Below, piece by piece: positions 8,760 through 17,673 of a stretch of DNA of 37,787 nt. The stretch spans positions 1 through 37,787 of the forward strand of contig JABMNH010000056.1 of the NCBI GenBank assembly GCA_013205245.1. The letters are read 5' to 3'. Numbering within the stretch: the first letter of the stretch is position 1; each line of letters begins with the position of its first letter. This stretch comes from Flavobacteriales bacterium. GTDB taxonomy: Bacteria; Bacteroidota; Bacteroidia; Flavobacteriales; Flavobacteriaceae. Position numbers and translations under genes: made by a program. The notes under the pieces were generated by a model. The model was not told the origin of the DNA. It did not search any database and worked only from the letters and a program-made list of their open reading frames with translations.

Positions 8760-9199
8760 TCTGTCGTTTTTAAACTTAAAAATTGCCCTTTTAATTGAAT
8801 GTCATTGGCGAATTCTTTAAGGCTGAGTGATTGAAATTTTTCAAGTAAATTTTCTTTAAACTCGACAACCACATGATGTAAAGGGCATGGATTTTCTTCA
8901 CTACATCTATCTAATCCCATAAAGCATTTGTCAAACATAGGATGTCCATCAATTTCTTCAATAATTTGACACACGTTGTTTTTGGCATTTGCATCACTAA
9001 TATAAAATCCACCACGAGGGCCTTTGGTAGAAGACAATAACTTGTTACGGACTAATTGTTGTAAAAGTTTTGCTAAAAAAGGTTCAGGGATTTCTAAAGC
9101 ATCAGCTAAATATTTTGATCCTAATTTGTTTTTTTTATCAGAATGTAACACCAAAAAAAGCATCGCTCTTATGGCATATTTTGAGGCATTACTTAACAT
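8756..9199 (-). CDS. Rrf2-family Fe-S regulator (NsrR/IscR-like)
   Basis: A 147-residue transcription factor. The N-terminus is the Rrf2 winged helix (YAIRAMLFL, then LADALEIPEPFLAKLLQQLVRNKLL and STKGPRGGFYI). Three cysteines at 92, 99 and 105 are placed like the Fe-S ligands of NsrR and IscR, so it probably binds a cluster and senses nitric oxide, oxygen or cluster status; which one is not decidable here. A perfect 12-bp inverted repeat covers its start codon and putative promoter, suggesting autoregulation. It lies 49 bases downstream of tryptophanase in the same direction with no terminator between, so readthrough from tnaA is possible. Confidence 0.88.
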   Translation of the reverse strand: MLSNASKYAIRAMLFLVLHSDKKNKLGSKYLADALEIPEPFLAKLLQQLVRNKLLSSTKGPRGGFYISDANAKNNVCQIIEEIDGHPMFDKCFMGLDRCSEENPCPLHHVVVEFKENLLEKFQSLSLKEFANDIQLKGQFLSLKTTD

Positions 9200-9223
9200 T
9201 TGCTAAAATTATTTTAGCAAATG
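9197..9223 (-). promoter_or_regulatory. Palindromic operator over the Rrf2 start
   Basis: Perfect 12-bp arms CATTTGCTAAAA and TTTTAGCAAATG surround a 3-base centre. On the minus strand the right end is the ATG start codon itself. A TTG 16 bases upstream of TAATTTTA forms a near-consensus promoter whose -7 box lies inside the palindrome, so a bound dimer would block its own transcription. The same sequence could also fold as an RNA hairpin hiding the start codon. Confidence 0.7.
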
Positions 9224-9248
9224 TAAGCAATGTATCAATAAAATAACA

Positions 9249-10625
9249 TTAAATTTTTTCTAGTTTTACTGTAAAGTGACGCATAATTGGCGCTTCTTCT
9301 ACAATATTATAACCGTGTTTGGCTTCGTTGCGGGTGTCAAAAATATTTTTTAGTGCCACAGCAATATAATCCATGTGGTTATAAGAATAAACACGACGTG
9401 GAATAGCGAGTCTTACCAGCTCTAAATCGGGATAGCGATTTTCTCTGGTTACAGGATCTCTATCGGCTAAAATAGTGCCAATTTCTACACCTCTTATGCC
9501 GCCAACAATATATAATTCTATAGCTAAAGCTTGGGCGCGATATTCTTCTCTTGGAATGGTAGGAACAAATTTATTGGCATCTAAAAAGATGGCATGCCCC
9601 CCAAAAGGTTGTTGAACTGGCACGTCAAAATCCACTAATTTCTGACCTAAATAAGCCACTTGTTCCACACGACTTTCAAGATAATCAAATTCTGTAGCTT
9701 CATCTAAACCAACGGCCAAAGCACCCATGTCACGGCCATTCATACCTCCATAGGTTATAAAACCTTCGAACATAATGTTAAAAGTGGTGGCTTTTTTATA
9801 GGTTTCTTCATCGTTTAACGCAATAAATCCACCCATATTTACAAGGCCGTCTTTTTTTGAACTCATGGTCATACCATCGCCATAGCTAAAAAACTCTTTG
9901 GCAATTTCTTTGATTGTTTTATCTTGAAAACCGACTTCACGTTTTTTAATGAAATAGGCGTTTTCGGCAAAACGCGCCGAGTCAAAAATGAGGGTAATGT
10001 CATATCGTTTGCACAAAGCAGAAACGGCTTTAATATTTTCTATAGAGACGGGTTGACCTCCAGAACTGTTACAAGTAATAGTGACAATGCAAAAAGGGAT
10101 GTTTTCTTTGGGATGCGTTTTAAAAACGGTTTCCAGTTTATTTAAGTCAACATTGCCTTTAAACGGGTGTAAATTACTGGTATCAAAGGCTTCATCAATA
10201 GTGCAATCAATCGCTTTGGCTTGTCTGAATTCTATATGGCCTTTTGTGGTGTCAAAATGAGAGTTTCCAGGCACAACATCACCAGCTTTAACCAAAGCTG
10301 AGAACAATACATTTTCGGCTGCACGTCCTTGGTGTGTTGGTAAAAAATATTTGAATCCGGTAATGCGTTGCACGGTGCTTTTTAGTTTTAAAAAAGATGA
10401 AGAGCCTGCATAACTTTCGTCGCCTATCATCATTTCTGCCCATTGGGCATCGCTCATGGCACCTGTGCCAGAGTCGGTTAGTAAATCGATAAAAACTTTA
10501 TCAGATGTCAGGTTAAACAAGTTGTAATTGGCATCTTTAATCCATTGTAAACGTTGTTCTTTTGTAGCGCGTTTTATAGCTTCTACCATCTTAATTTTAT
10601 AAGGTTCTGCGTAGGGTAATTTCAT
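9249..10625 (-). CDS. tnaA: Tryptophanase
   Basis: PLP enzyme splitting L-tryptophan to indole, pyruvate and ammonia. At 458 residues it aligns over the full length with the beta-eliminating lyases: DLLTDSGTGAMS, PTHQGRAAEN, DSARFAENAYFIK, and the PLP site MSSKKD with Lys258 the expected Schiff-base residue. Tyrosine phenol-lyase is the close alternative, but at the position of its tyrosine-binding Arg381 this protein has Ile382 (GVEIG), and the SARFAENA and RHFTVKL stretches follow tryptophanase. No tryptophan permease or TnaC-like leader peptide is evident upstream. The Rrf2 regulator gene follows downstream. Confidence 0.87.
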   Translation of the reverse strand: MKLPYAEPYKIKMVEAIKRATKEQRLQWIKDANYNLFNLTSDKVFIDLLTDSGTGAMSDAQWAEMMIGDESYAGSSSFLKLKSTVQRITGFKYFLPTHQGRAAENVLFSALVKAGDVVPGNSHFDTTKGHIEFRQAKAIDCTIDEAFDTSNLHPFKGNVDLNKLETVFKTHPKENIPFCIVTITCNSSGGQPVSIENIKAVSALCKRYDITLIFDSARFAENAYFIKKREVGFQDKTIKEIAKEFFSYGDGMTMSSKKDGLVNMGGFIALNDEETYKKATTFNIMFEGFITYGGMNGRDMGALAVGLDEATEFDYLESRVEQVAYLGQKLVDFDVPVQQPFGGHAIFLDANKFVPTIPREEYRAQALAIELYIVGGIRGVEIGTILADRDPVTRENRYPDLELVRLAIPRRVYSYNHMDYIAVALKNIFDTRNEAKHGYNIVEEAPIMRHFTVKLEKI

Positions 10626-10854
10626 AATTAAATGTTATAGTAAAGGATTATTTAAGGTAATCGTTAAGTTTAATAAAAAAGAATTAACTAAAAACTAGGG
10701 TGTTCTTAGATGCAGAAGTTGTCGCGTCTTTTTATGTTTAAAAAGGGATTTATAGGGAAAAAAAGCGAACAATTGAAACTCATTGAATCCTGATTTTGAC
10801 ACAAATTTAACATAAATACATGAATTTAATCCAAAGTTTCACACTATTAATCTT

Positions 10855-10862
10855 TAAATTTG
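10855..10862 (+). promoter_or_regulatory. -7 box for ccsBA
   Basis: TAAATTTG matches the -7 consensus exactly and lies 28 bases before the ccsBA start codon. The -33 region holds only TTTC rather than TTG. The 265-base gap between tnaA and ccsBA shows nothing else I recognise. Confidence 0.45.
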
Positions 10863-10890
10863 CAACACTAAAAATCACAATCAAGAACAT

Positions 10891-13800
10891 ATGAAAAAAT
10901 TAATCAACATTATCTCATCTACAAGGCTCACAGCCATTTTGTTTTTACTGTTTGGCGGATCAATGGCAGTAGCTACTTTTATAGAAAATGATTACGGTAC
11001 TCAGACGGCAAAAGCTTTGGTTTATAACGCTTGGTGGTTTGAAGCTATTATGCTTGTATTTCTTATCAACTTTATTTATAACATCCCAAAATACAGATTG
11101 CTTAGAAAAGAAAAATGGGTTGTACTAATGTTTCATTTATCTTTTATTTTTGTGATAATTGGTGCTGGTATAACACGTTATTATAGTTTTGAAGGTATGA
11201 TGCCTATTAAAGAAGGCGAAACTTCAAACATCATGTTATCTGGCAATATTTTTTTAAAAGTACATATTGATAACAATAAAGAAGAAAAAACACCTATTTA
11301 CAAAGCAATGCTTTTGTCTAAAATTGGATCGAATTCCTTTAATATAAATACCGAATTTAAAGGAACGCCAGTTAAAATATCTTATGTAAATTATGTTGCC
11401 AATGCTACAGAAAAATTAGTTCCCTCTGAAACTGGAGATGCTTTTTTACATCTTGTAGAATCTGGAAGTGGCTCAAGACATGATCATTATATTAAAAGCG
11501 GCGAAACGATAAGGGTAAATAACAGACTCATTACTTTTAACCGTCAAATAAGTGGCGCTATTAATATTGTTAATGATCCTACAGATGGTGTGTTAAAAAT
11601 AGAATCTCCTCAAGATGGCGGTTTTATGCGTATGGCCGATAGATTTAATGGCACAATTGCAAAAGACAGTCTTCAAGGATTTCAATTACGCTCGCTTTAC
11701 TCAATTGGCAATATAAGATTTGTAGTGCCAGAACCACCAACAAAAGGGACTATGAAAATTGTGAGTGGTAATAAAAATCAGTTTCCACAAGACATGCTAG
11801 AAGTAGCGGTTACTGTAAATAATGAAACTAAAACAGCAAAATTATACGGCGGTGTATTTTCTTTAAATAGCCCAAAAATTATTAGCCTTAGCGGATTGAA
11901 TGTCAGATTAAACTATGGTGCAAAACAAATTCAGTTGCCTTTTTCTTTAAAATTAATAGATTTTCAATTAGACCGCTATCCAGGCTCTATGAGTCCTAAA
12001 TCGTACGCAAGCGAAATAACCGTTATTGATAAAGATGAAGTATTTGATTTTAGAATATTTATGAATCACATTTTAGACCATAAAGGCTATAAATTTTTCC
12101 AATCTTCTTACAATATAACACCAACTTACGAAGAAACAAGACTCTCTGTAAATCACGATTTTTGGGGTACTTGGGTTACATATATTGGTTATGGTTTTAT
12201 GTATTTAGGATTGTTCCTTATCTTCTTTGTAAAAAACACACGTTTTGCAGTTCTTAAAGAAAAACTTACAAAGTTAAAAAAACAAAAAGCAAGTGTTATA
12301 ATAGCCTTATTAATTGGTTTAAGTGGTTTTAGTCAAAATTTCCCAAGTAATACGCCCATTGATTCTATAATTAAATCGACAACTGTAGATGAAGTTCAAG
12401 CCGAAAAATTTGGAAGTTTGATTATTCAAGATTCTAAAGGTAGAATGTTGCCTATAAATACTTTTGCGTCTGAGTTAATGCGAAAAGTAAGCAAACATGA
12501 AAATTACAAAGATTATAATCCAAATCAGGCTATGGTCTCTATGGTGCTTAGTCCTAGAACTTGGTTTTATGTACCTTTTATTTATATTAAAGCCGATAAT
12601 ACCAAGCTTAGAAATATGATTGGCGTCCCAGAGAAACAAAAATATGCAAGGTTTGTCGACTTTTTTGATGAAAGCGGTAAATACAAGATATTATCTAGTG
12701 TTGAGGATGCAAATAAGCAAAAAATTAAAAACAAATTTGAGCAAAGTATCATCGCCGTAGATCAGCGTATTAATTTACTTTATAACGCTTTAAATGGCGC
12801 AATGTTTAAATTTTTTCCACTGCCAAATGACCCCAATAATAAATGGTATTCTTTTAATGAGGTAGCTACAGCTGGATTTAAAGGTAAAGATTCACTTTTT
12901 GTAGCAAATGCTATTCCGCTTTACGGACAAGCGCTTGATAATGCAAAAAAATCAAACCAATATACAACGGCAGATATGGTATTAAAAGGGATTTCTAATT
13001 TTCAGCATAAGTATGGTGGCAAGATTATGCCTTCTGAACGTAAAGTTGATTTAGAATTGTTTTATAATAAATACGATATTTTTAAAGGCCTGTTTTGGAA
13101 ATATATGTTGGCGGGTACTTTGATGTTTGTCTTTGTAATAATGCAAATATTTAAAGATGCTAAATTAATAAAAGGACTTATTAAATTAAGTGCACTAAGC
13201 ATTTTATTTCTTTTTGCTTATCATACTCTAGGATTAGGAATTAGATGGTATATAAGTGGGCATGCACCATGGAGTAATGCTTACGAATCTATGATTTATG
13301 TGGCATGGGCAACGATGTTATTTGGGTTGATTTTCGGAAAAAAATCAACACTTACAATTGCAGCAACAGCCTTTGTAACATCTATGATATTAATGATTGC
13401 ACATTGGAATTGGATGGATCCTTCAATAGGGAATTTAGTACCCGTTTTAGATTCGTATTGGTTAATGATTCATGTGGCTATTATTGTAGCTAGTTATGGA
13501 CCATTTACCTTAGGTTTAATATTAGGACTTATTTCACTATTATTATTTGCTTTAGTTAATAAAAAGAATAAAAAGAAATTAGATAATACCATTAAAGAGT
13601 TAACCATTATTAATGAAATGGCATTAACCGTAGGTTTGGTGATGTTAACCATTGGTAACTTTTTAGGTGGTATGTGGGCCAACGAGAGTTGGGGCCGCTA
13701 TTGGGGATGGGATCCAAAAGAAACATGGGCTTTAATAAGTATTATGGTTTATGCTTTTGTATTACACGCACGTTTGGTGCCGGGCTTAAGAGGTAGATTG

Positions 13801-14001
13801 GCTTTTAATATATTATCGGTTTTTGCCTTTACATCAATTTTAATGACATACTTAGGCGTTAATCATTTATTGTCTGGCCTGCACTCTTATGCCGCAGGAG
13901 AAACAGCTGCCATACCAATGAGTATTTATTACGGATTAATACTAGCCTTAGTTTTAAGTGTAGCAGGTTACTATAAATATCAAAAATATTTTAAAAAATA
14001 A
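10891..14001 (+). CDS. ccsBA: CcsBA fusion, system II cytochrome c synthase
   Basis: A 1036-residue fusion of the two haem-lyase subunits of system II. The ResB/CcsB part has three N-terminal spans (about 13-31, 48-65, 76-98), a large periplasmic region and a further span near 427-447. The C-terminal CcsA part has many spans and the tryptophan-rich WWD haem-handling loop at about 929-946 (W-ANESWGRYWGWDPKE). His861 and His998 are likely haem ligands. It exports haem and attaches it to CxxCH motifs, such as those of the peroxidase at 7068 and perhaps the protein at 17716. Between the halves, at about 461-482, is a signal-peptide-like segment ending GFSQ. Confidence 0.95.
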   Translation: MKKLINIISSTRLTAILFLLFGGSMAVATFIENDYGTQTAKALVYNAWWFEAIMLVFLINFIYNIPKYRLLRKEKWVVLMFHLSFIFVIIGAGITRYYSFEGMMPIKEGETSNIMLSGNIFLKVHIDNNKEEKTPIYKAMLLSKIGSNSFNINTEFKGTPVKISYVNYVANATEKLVPSETGDAFLHLVESGSGSRHDHYIKSGETIRVNNRLITFNRQISGAINIVNDPTDGVLKIESPQDGGFMRMADRFNGTIAKDSLQGFQLRSLYSIGNIRFVVPEPPTKGTMKIVSGNKNQFPQDMLEVAVTVNNETKTAKLYGGVFSLNSPKIISLSGLNVRLNYGAKQIQLPFSLKLIDFQLDRYPGSMSPKSYASEITVIDKDEVFDFRIFMNHILDHKGYKFFQSSYNITPTYEETRLSVNHDFWGTWVTYIGYGFMYLGLFLIFFVKNTRFAVLKEKLTKLKKQKASVIIALLIGLSGFSQNFPSNTPIDSIIKSTTVDEVQAEKFGSLIIQDSKGRMLPINTFASELMRKVSKHENYKDYNPNQAMVSMVLSPRTWFYVPFIYIKADNTKLRNMIGVPEKQKYARFVDFFDESGKYKILSSVEDANKQKIKNKFEQSIIAVDQRINLLYNALNGAMFKFFPLPNDPNNKWYSFNEVATAGFKGKDSLFVANAIPLYGQALDNAKKSNQYTTADMVLKGISNFQHKYGGKIMPSERKVDLELFYNKYDIFKGLFWKYMLAGTLMFVFVIMQIFKDAKLIKGLIKLSALSILFLFAYHTLGLGIRWYISGHAPWSNAYESMIYVAWATMLFGLIFGKKSTLTIAATAFVTSMILMIAHWNWMDPSIGNLVPVLDSYWLMIHVAIIVASYGPFTLGLILGLISLLLFALVNKKNKKKLDNTIKELTIINEMALTVGLVMLTIGNFLGGMWANESWGRYWGWDPKETWALISIMVYAFVLHARLVPGLRGRLAFNILSVFAFTSILMTYLGVNHLLSGLHSYAAGETAAIPMSIYYGLILALVLSVAGYYKYQKYFKK

Positions 14002-14009
14002 TAATTACA

Positions 14010-14525
14010 ATGTTTAATAAGTATATAAAATTAGTGATAGCAACAGCTATAGTAGCATGGTCTGTTATGCAATTTATAGAAGGGCATATAATGAATGGTA
14101 TTTCATTGATTCTATTTGCTGGAGTTTTTGTGTTTTTCTATTTCAAAAACGAAATTCTTTTGCTTGCCTTTTTAAGATTGCGTAAACAAGATTTTCCTGG
14201 TGCTGGCAAATGGTTGGCACGTATTAAAAATCCGAATAGCGCTTTGATAAGAAAACAAGAGGGTTATTTTTACTTTTTACAAGGATTAATGCTATCTCAA
14301 ACAAATATTACGCAATCAGAAAAATTGTTTAAAAAAGCATTGAGAATTGGTTTGGCTATGAATCATGATATTGCCATGGCTAAATTACAATTGGCTGGTA
14401 TTGCTATGACAAAGCGTCGCAAGCGCGAAGCTACTATGTTGATAGCCGAAGCTAAAAAATTAGACAAACACAATATGATGGCAGAGCAAATTAAAATGCT
14501 TAAGCAACAAATGAAGAAGTTATAA
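14010..14525 (+). CDS. Membrane-anchored TPR-like protein
   Basis: The 171-residue product has two hydrophobic spans at about 4-22 and 27-45, then a helical cytoplasmic-type domain with a TPR-like pattern (YFYFLQGLMLSQ, SEKLFKKALRIGL, AKLQLAGIAMTKRRKREA). It begins eight bases after ccsBA and is probably cotranscribed with it. Similar short proteins occur widely in Flavobacteriaceae without an assigned function. A role beside cytochrome c maturation is only suggested by position. A strong terminator follows. Confidence 0.75.
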   Translation: MFNKYIKLVIATAIVAWSVMQFIEGHIMNGISLILFAGVFVFFYFKNEILLLAFLRLRKQDFPGAGKWLARIKNPNSALIRKQEGYFYFLQGLMLSQTNITQSEKLFKKALRIGLAMNHDIAMAKLQLAGIAMTKRRKREATMLIAEAKKLDKHNMMAEQIKMLKQQMKKL

Positions 14526-14543
14526 AACCTCACTTCTAAACAT

Positions 14544-14579
14544 AAAAAAACCTCGATTTATTAAAATCGAGGTTTTTTT
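14544..14579. terminator. Bidirectional terminator between ccs genes and rpmE
   Basis: A strong stem AACCTCGATTT/AAATCGAGGTT has a 5-base loop, flanked by seven A on the left and seven T on the right. It can end the ccsBA transcript on the plus strand and the rpmE transcript on the minus strand. Confidence 0.9.
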
Positions 14580-14596
14580 ATGGGTTTAAAAAAGAA

Positions 14597-14848
14597 TTAT
14601 TTATTAAACTTAGCGTATTTAGTTTTGAATTTGTCAATTCTACCAGCAGTATCCACTAATTTAGTTTTACCTGTATAGAAAGGGTGAGAAGTTCTTGAAA
14701 TTTCTAACTTAACCAAAGGATAGGTAGTGCCTTCATGTTCTAAAGTTTCTTTTGCAACTGCTGTAGAACGTGTTAAAAAAACATCACCATTAGACATGTC
14801 TTTAAAAGCTATCATTCTATAATTCTCTGGGTGTATTCCTTTTCTCAT
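14597..14848 (-). CDS. rpmE2: 50S ribosomal protein L31 type B
   Basis: An 83-residue ribosomal protein of the large subunit, starting [11 protein letters not shown] and containing the type-B signature [20 protein letters not shown]. It has no cysteines, so it is the zinc-independent form. In Bacteroidota this form is usually the only L31, so it does not by itself indicate zinc-starvation control. It has its own strong promoter about 100 bases upstream, leaving an unusually long leader. Confidence 0.96.
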   Translation of the reverse strand: MRKGIHPENYRMIAFKDMSNGDVFLTRSTAVAKETLEHEGTTYPLVKLEISRTSHPFYTGKTKLVDTAGRIDKFKTKYAKFNK

Positions 14849-14955
14849 TATAATGTTATTTAATATTTTTAATTAAACACAATCTTATGATTGTAATTTA
14901 AAGTTTTTTACTTTTGCGTATCGTTCAGCAATAGCAAAGGCTATTTTTGAGTGTG

Positions 14956-14985
14956 CAAATTTAACGATATTTTTTAATTTTCAAA
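14956..14985 (-). promoter_or_regulatory. Promoter of rpmE2
   Basis: On the minus strand TTTG is followed after 18 bases by TAAATTTG, an excellent match to the Bacteroidota consensus. Transcription should start near 14949, giving a leader of about 100 bases with small hairpins (ACAATC/GATTGT at 14879-14894; TAGC/GCTA near 14930-14942). Confidence 0.65.
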
Positions 14986-15033
14986 CAATTAAAATAGTTA
15001 TTTTGCATTAAATTTAATTTGAGTCTTTTGTAT

Positions 15034-16053
15034 ATGAGAAAAATAAGCTTTTTAATTTTATTATCTGCCCTTTTTGTGATGATTTCTTGTGGTGATAAAT
15101 ACCGATTCCAGCTTAATTCACCGAAAAAGATAAGCATTGACAAAAAACTGACATTAAGTGTTTCAGAAAAGAATAACAAGCCATTTGATTCGGTTGCTTA
15201 TTTTTTAGATGGGATAAAAATTAGCGGTACAGAAGGCGTTGACATATCTAATCAAAAACTTGGTAAACATGGCATAAAAGCTATTGTTTATTATGCCGAA
15301 AATCAGAAACAATTAACCAATACTATTTATTTTTTAGCCGATGTAACTCCTGTTTTATATACATATAAGATAATTAACACCTATCCGCATGACGCAAATG
15401 CTTTTACACAAGGTTTAGAATATCACGATGGTTATTTATATGAAAGTACTGGTCAAAAAGGAAAGTCAAGTTTAAGAAAAGTTGACTTAATATCGGGGGA
15501 AGTGATTCGAAAAATAGATATAGATAAAAAATACTTTGGCGAAGGCATGACTATTTTTGGAGATAAAATAATGATGCTCACATGGCAAAAAAACTTAGGT
15601 TTTGTTTATAATTTAAACGATTTTTCATTTGTTAAGAATTTTAATTACAGTCAAAGTAAAGAGGGTTGGGGCTTAACCCACAATACAGAAACCTTAATTA
15701 AATCTGATGGCACAGACCGCATTTGGTTTTTAAATCCAGAAACTTTTAAAGAGACACATTATGTTGAAGCCTATACCAATACCAGAAAAGTAGAAAAACT
15801 CAATGAACTTGAATTTGTTAACGGAAAAATATATGCCAATGTGTGGCAAAAGAACACCATTCTTATTATCAATACAGTTAATGGTACTATTGAAGGGATA
15901 ATCGATTTAAAAGGATTGGATAAAGAGATAACAAAAGGAAGCGAAGATGCTGTTTTAAATGGCATTGCCTACGACGCCAAAACAGACAGGCTCTTTGTAA
16001 CAGGAAAAGATTGGGATAAATTATTCGAAATTAAAATTTTTAAGAAGCAATAG
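15034..16053 (+). CDS. Glutaminyl-peptide cyclotransferase, lipoprotein
   Basis: A 339-residue protein with a lipobox ending at Cys19 (MISC). From about residue 110 it has the plant/bacterial-type glutamine cyclotransferase beta-propeller (Glu_cyclase_2): FTQGLEYHDGYLYESTGQKG, LRKVDL, WGLTHN, YANVWQKNTI and LNGIAYD. It converts N-terminal glutamine to pyroglutamate. The roughly 90 residues before the propeller look like an Ig-type spacer. The ATG at 15034 gives the lipoprotein signal; the TTG at 15019 is less likely. In Bacteroidota such enzymes cap exported proteins that start with glutamine after signal-peptide removal, and four such proteins are encoded in this window. Confidence 0.9.
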   Translation: MRKISFLILLSALFVMISCGDKYRFQLNSPKKISIDKKLTLSVSEKNNKPFDSVAYFLDGIKISGTEGVDISNQKLGKHGIKAIVYYAENQKQLTNTIYFLADVTPVLYTYKIINTYPHDANAFTQGLEYHDGYLYESTGQKGKSSLRKVDLISGEVIRKIDIDKKYFGEGMTIFGDKIMMLTWQKNLGFVYNLNDFSFVKNFNYSQSKEGWGLTHNTETLIKSDGTDRIWFLNPETFKETHYVEAYTNTRKVEKLNELEFVNGKIYANVWQKNTILIINTVNGTIEGIIDLKGLDKEITKGSEDAVLNGIAYDAKTDRLFVTGKDWDKLFEIKIFKKQ

Positions 16054-16082
16054 CGTTTACATAATTATTAATGACATTCAAT

Positions 16083-17618
16083 ATGCGCACATATAAACGC
16101 GATTTTTTCTTCTTTTTAAGTTTAATAGGCATCTTATTTTACACTTCTTGCCGCAAAGATTTTAATACGGTTCAAAGTACAGGATCACTTACTTTTTCTA
16201 AAGACACGGTTTATTTAGATACTATTTTTAGCAATATTGGCTCTAGCACACGCAGTTTTAAAGTCTATAATAAAAGCAATGATGCCATCAGTATTCCGAG
16301 TATTACTTTACAAAACGGATTGGGTTCTTTTTACCGTTTAAACGTAGATGGCATTTCGGGTAAAAATTTTGAGAATATCGATATTTTAGCACACGACAGT
16401 ATTTTTGTTTTTGTCGAAGCGACCATAGATTTCTCTCAAGTTACCAATCCACTTTACACCGATAAAATTTTATTCGATACTGGCATTAATGAGCAAAAAA
16501 TAGACCTGGTTACTTTGGTTCAAGATGCTCATTTTCTTTTTCCATCACGGGATGCCAATGGCATTAAAGAAACCATTATTTTGGGTTTTGATATTGATGG
16601 AGATCCTATTGAAATTAACGGATTTCTCCTTGACGGAAATACAACTTTTACAAACGATAAGCCTTATGTTATTTATGGATATGTAGGCGTTCCAGAAAAT
16701 ACAATTTTAACTATAAACCATGGTGCACAATTACATTTTCATGAAGATTCTGGCATCATTGTCAGCAAAAATGCCACGTTAAATGTTAACGGAACACTCA
16801 CTGATAAAGTCATTTTTCAAGGAGACAGACTAGAACCAAATTTCGAAAATACCGCTGGTCAATGGGGCACTATATGGTTGCGCGCAGGCTCTCAAAACAA
16901 TACCATAAATCACGCTTTAATTAAAAACAACATTATTGGCATTTTGGTTGATTCTATTGGCAATAACACATCACCTACATTAAGTTTAAAAAATACCGAG
17001 ATTTATAACACAACTAATTTTGGCGTTTTAGCTCGAGAGACGCATATTGAAGGTCAAAATGTTGTAATAGCTAATAACGGGCAATCTTCTTTGGCATGCA
17101 CCATCGGCGGAAGCTACACATTCACACATTGTACTTTTGCCAATTATTACAACACCGGATTTAGACAGTTTCCAACCGTGCTTATTAATAACTTTTTTAG
17201 CTTTATGGATGATAGTGGCGCCGAAGCTTTTGAAACCAGAGATTTAAATCAAGCTCTTTTTGTGAATTGTATCATTGATGGCAATCAGAATATTGAAATG
17301 ATTTTGGATAAAAAGGAAGGGAATCTTTTTAATTATCATTTTAAAAACAATTTGATAAAGTTTAACGATGTGAATAAAAATTTCACTTTAGACCCGCTTT
17401 ACGATTTTGAAAATTCAGCGCTTTTCACATCAAATATTTTGAATGCCGATGCGCAATTTCAAGATGTTCAAACAAATCAGTTAATGATTGGTAAAGACTC
17501 CGAAGTCATTAATAAAGCAGATGCAAATGCGGCAACTCAAGTGCCATTCGACATATTAGGCGTTAGCAGAACCGCAAACCCAGATATTGGTGCCTATCAG
17601 CATTCCATAGATTTTTAA
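16083..17618 (+). CDS. Surface lipoprotein with right-handed beta-helix
   Basis: A 511-residue protein with a lipobox ending at Cys23 (FYTSC). An N-terminal beta-sandwich region (about 30-150, with FKVYNKSNDAISIPSI) resembles Ig-like domains. From about 190 it has short repeated strands with GTIWLRAGSQNNTI, LKNTEIYN and TIGGSYTFTHCTF, typical of parallel beta-helices. It ends with DIGAYQH, a common end of such proteins. An ATG four codons upstream (16071) is a possible alternative start. It lies 29 bases after the glutaminyl cyclase gene and probably shares its transcript. Substrate or partner unknown; a secreted carbohydrate-binding or structural role is a guess. Confidence 0.75.
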   Translation: MRTYKRDFFFFLSLIGILFYTSCRKDFNTVQSTGSLTFSKDTVYLDTIFSNIGSSTRSFKVYNKSNDAISIPSITLQNGLGSFYRLNVDGISGKNFENIDILAHDSIFVFVEATIDFSQVTNPLYTDKILFDTGINEQKIDLVTLVQDAHFLFPSRDANGIKETIILGFDIDGDPIEINGFLLDGNTTFTNDKPYVIYGYVGVPENTILTINHGAQLHFHEDSGIIVSKNATLNVNGTLTDKVIFQGDRLEPNFENTAGQWGTIWLRAGSQNNTINHALIKNNIIGILVDSIGNNTSPTLSLKNTEIYNTTNFGVLARETHIEGQNVVIANNGQSSLACTIGGSYTFTHCTFANYYNTGFRQFPTVLINNFFSFMDDSGAEAFETRDLNQALFVNCIIDGNQNIEMILDKKEGNLFNYHFKNNLIKFNDVNKNFTLDPLYDFENSALFTSNILNADAQFQDVQTNQLMIGKDSEVINKADANAATQVPFDILGVSRTANPDIGAYQHSIDF

Positions 17619-17658
17619 AACAAAAAAGCTCCACAATCTTGTGAAGCTTTTTTGTTTT
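17617..17658. terminator. Terminator between convergent genes
   Basis: An almost perfect stem of about 20 bp (AAAACAAAAAAGCT... with ...AGCTTTTTTGTTTT), with one C-A mismatch and a 2-base loop region, contains A- and T-runs and should work on both strands. Confidence 0.85.
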
Positions 17659-17673
17659 GCCATGATGTTGTGT

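Noticed and set aside
9249-10625. Tyrosine phenol-lyase
   Set aside because: The tyrosine-binding arginine is replaced by Ile382, and DSARFAENA and RHFTVKL follow tryptophanase.
16071-16082. ATG at 16071 as start of the beta-helix lipoprotein
   Set aside because: Possible, but the ATG at 16083 already gives a complete lipoprotein signal; not decidable, so the shorter form is used.
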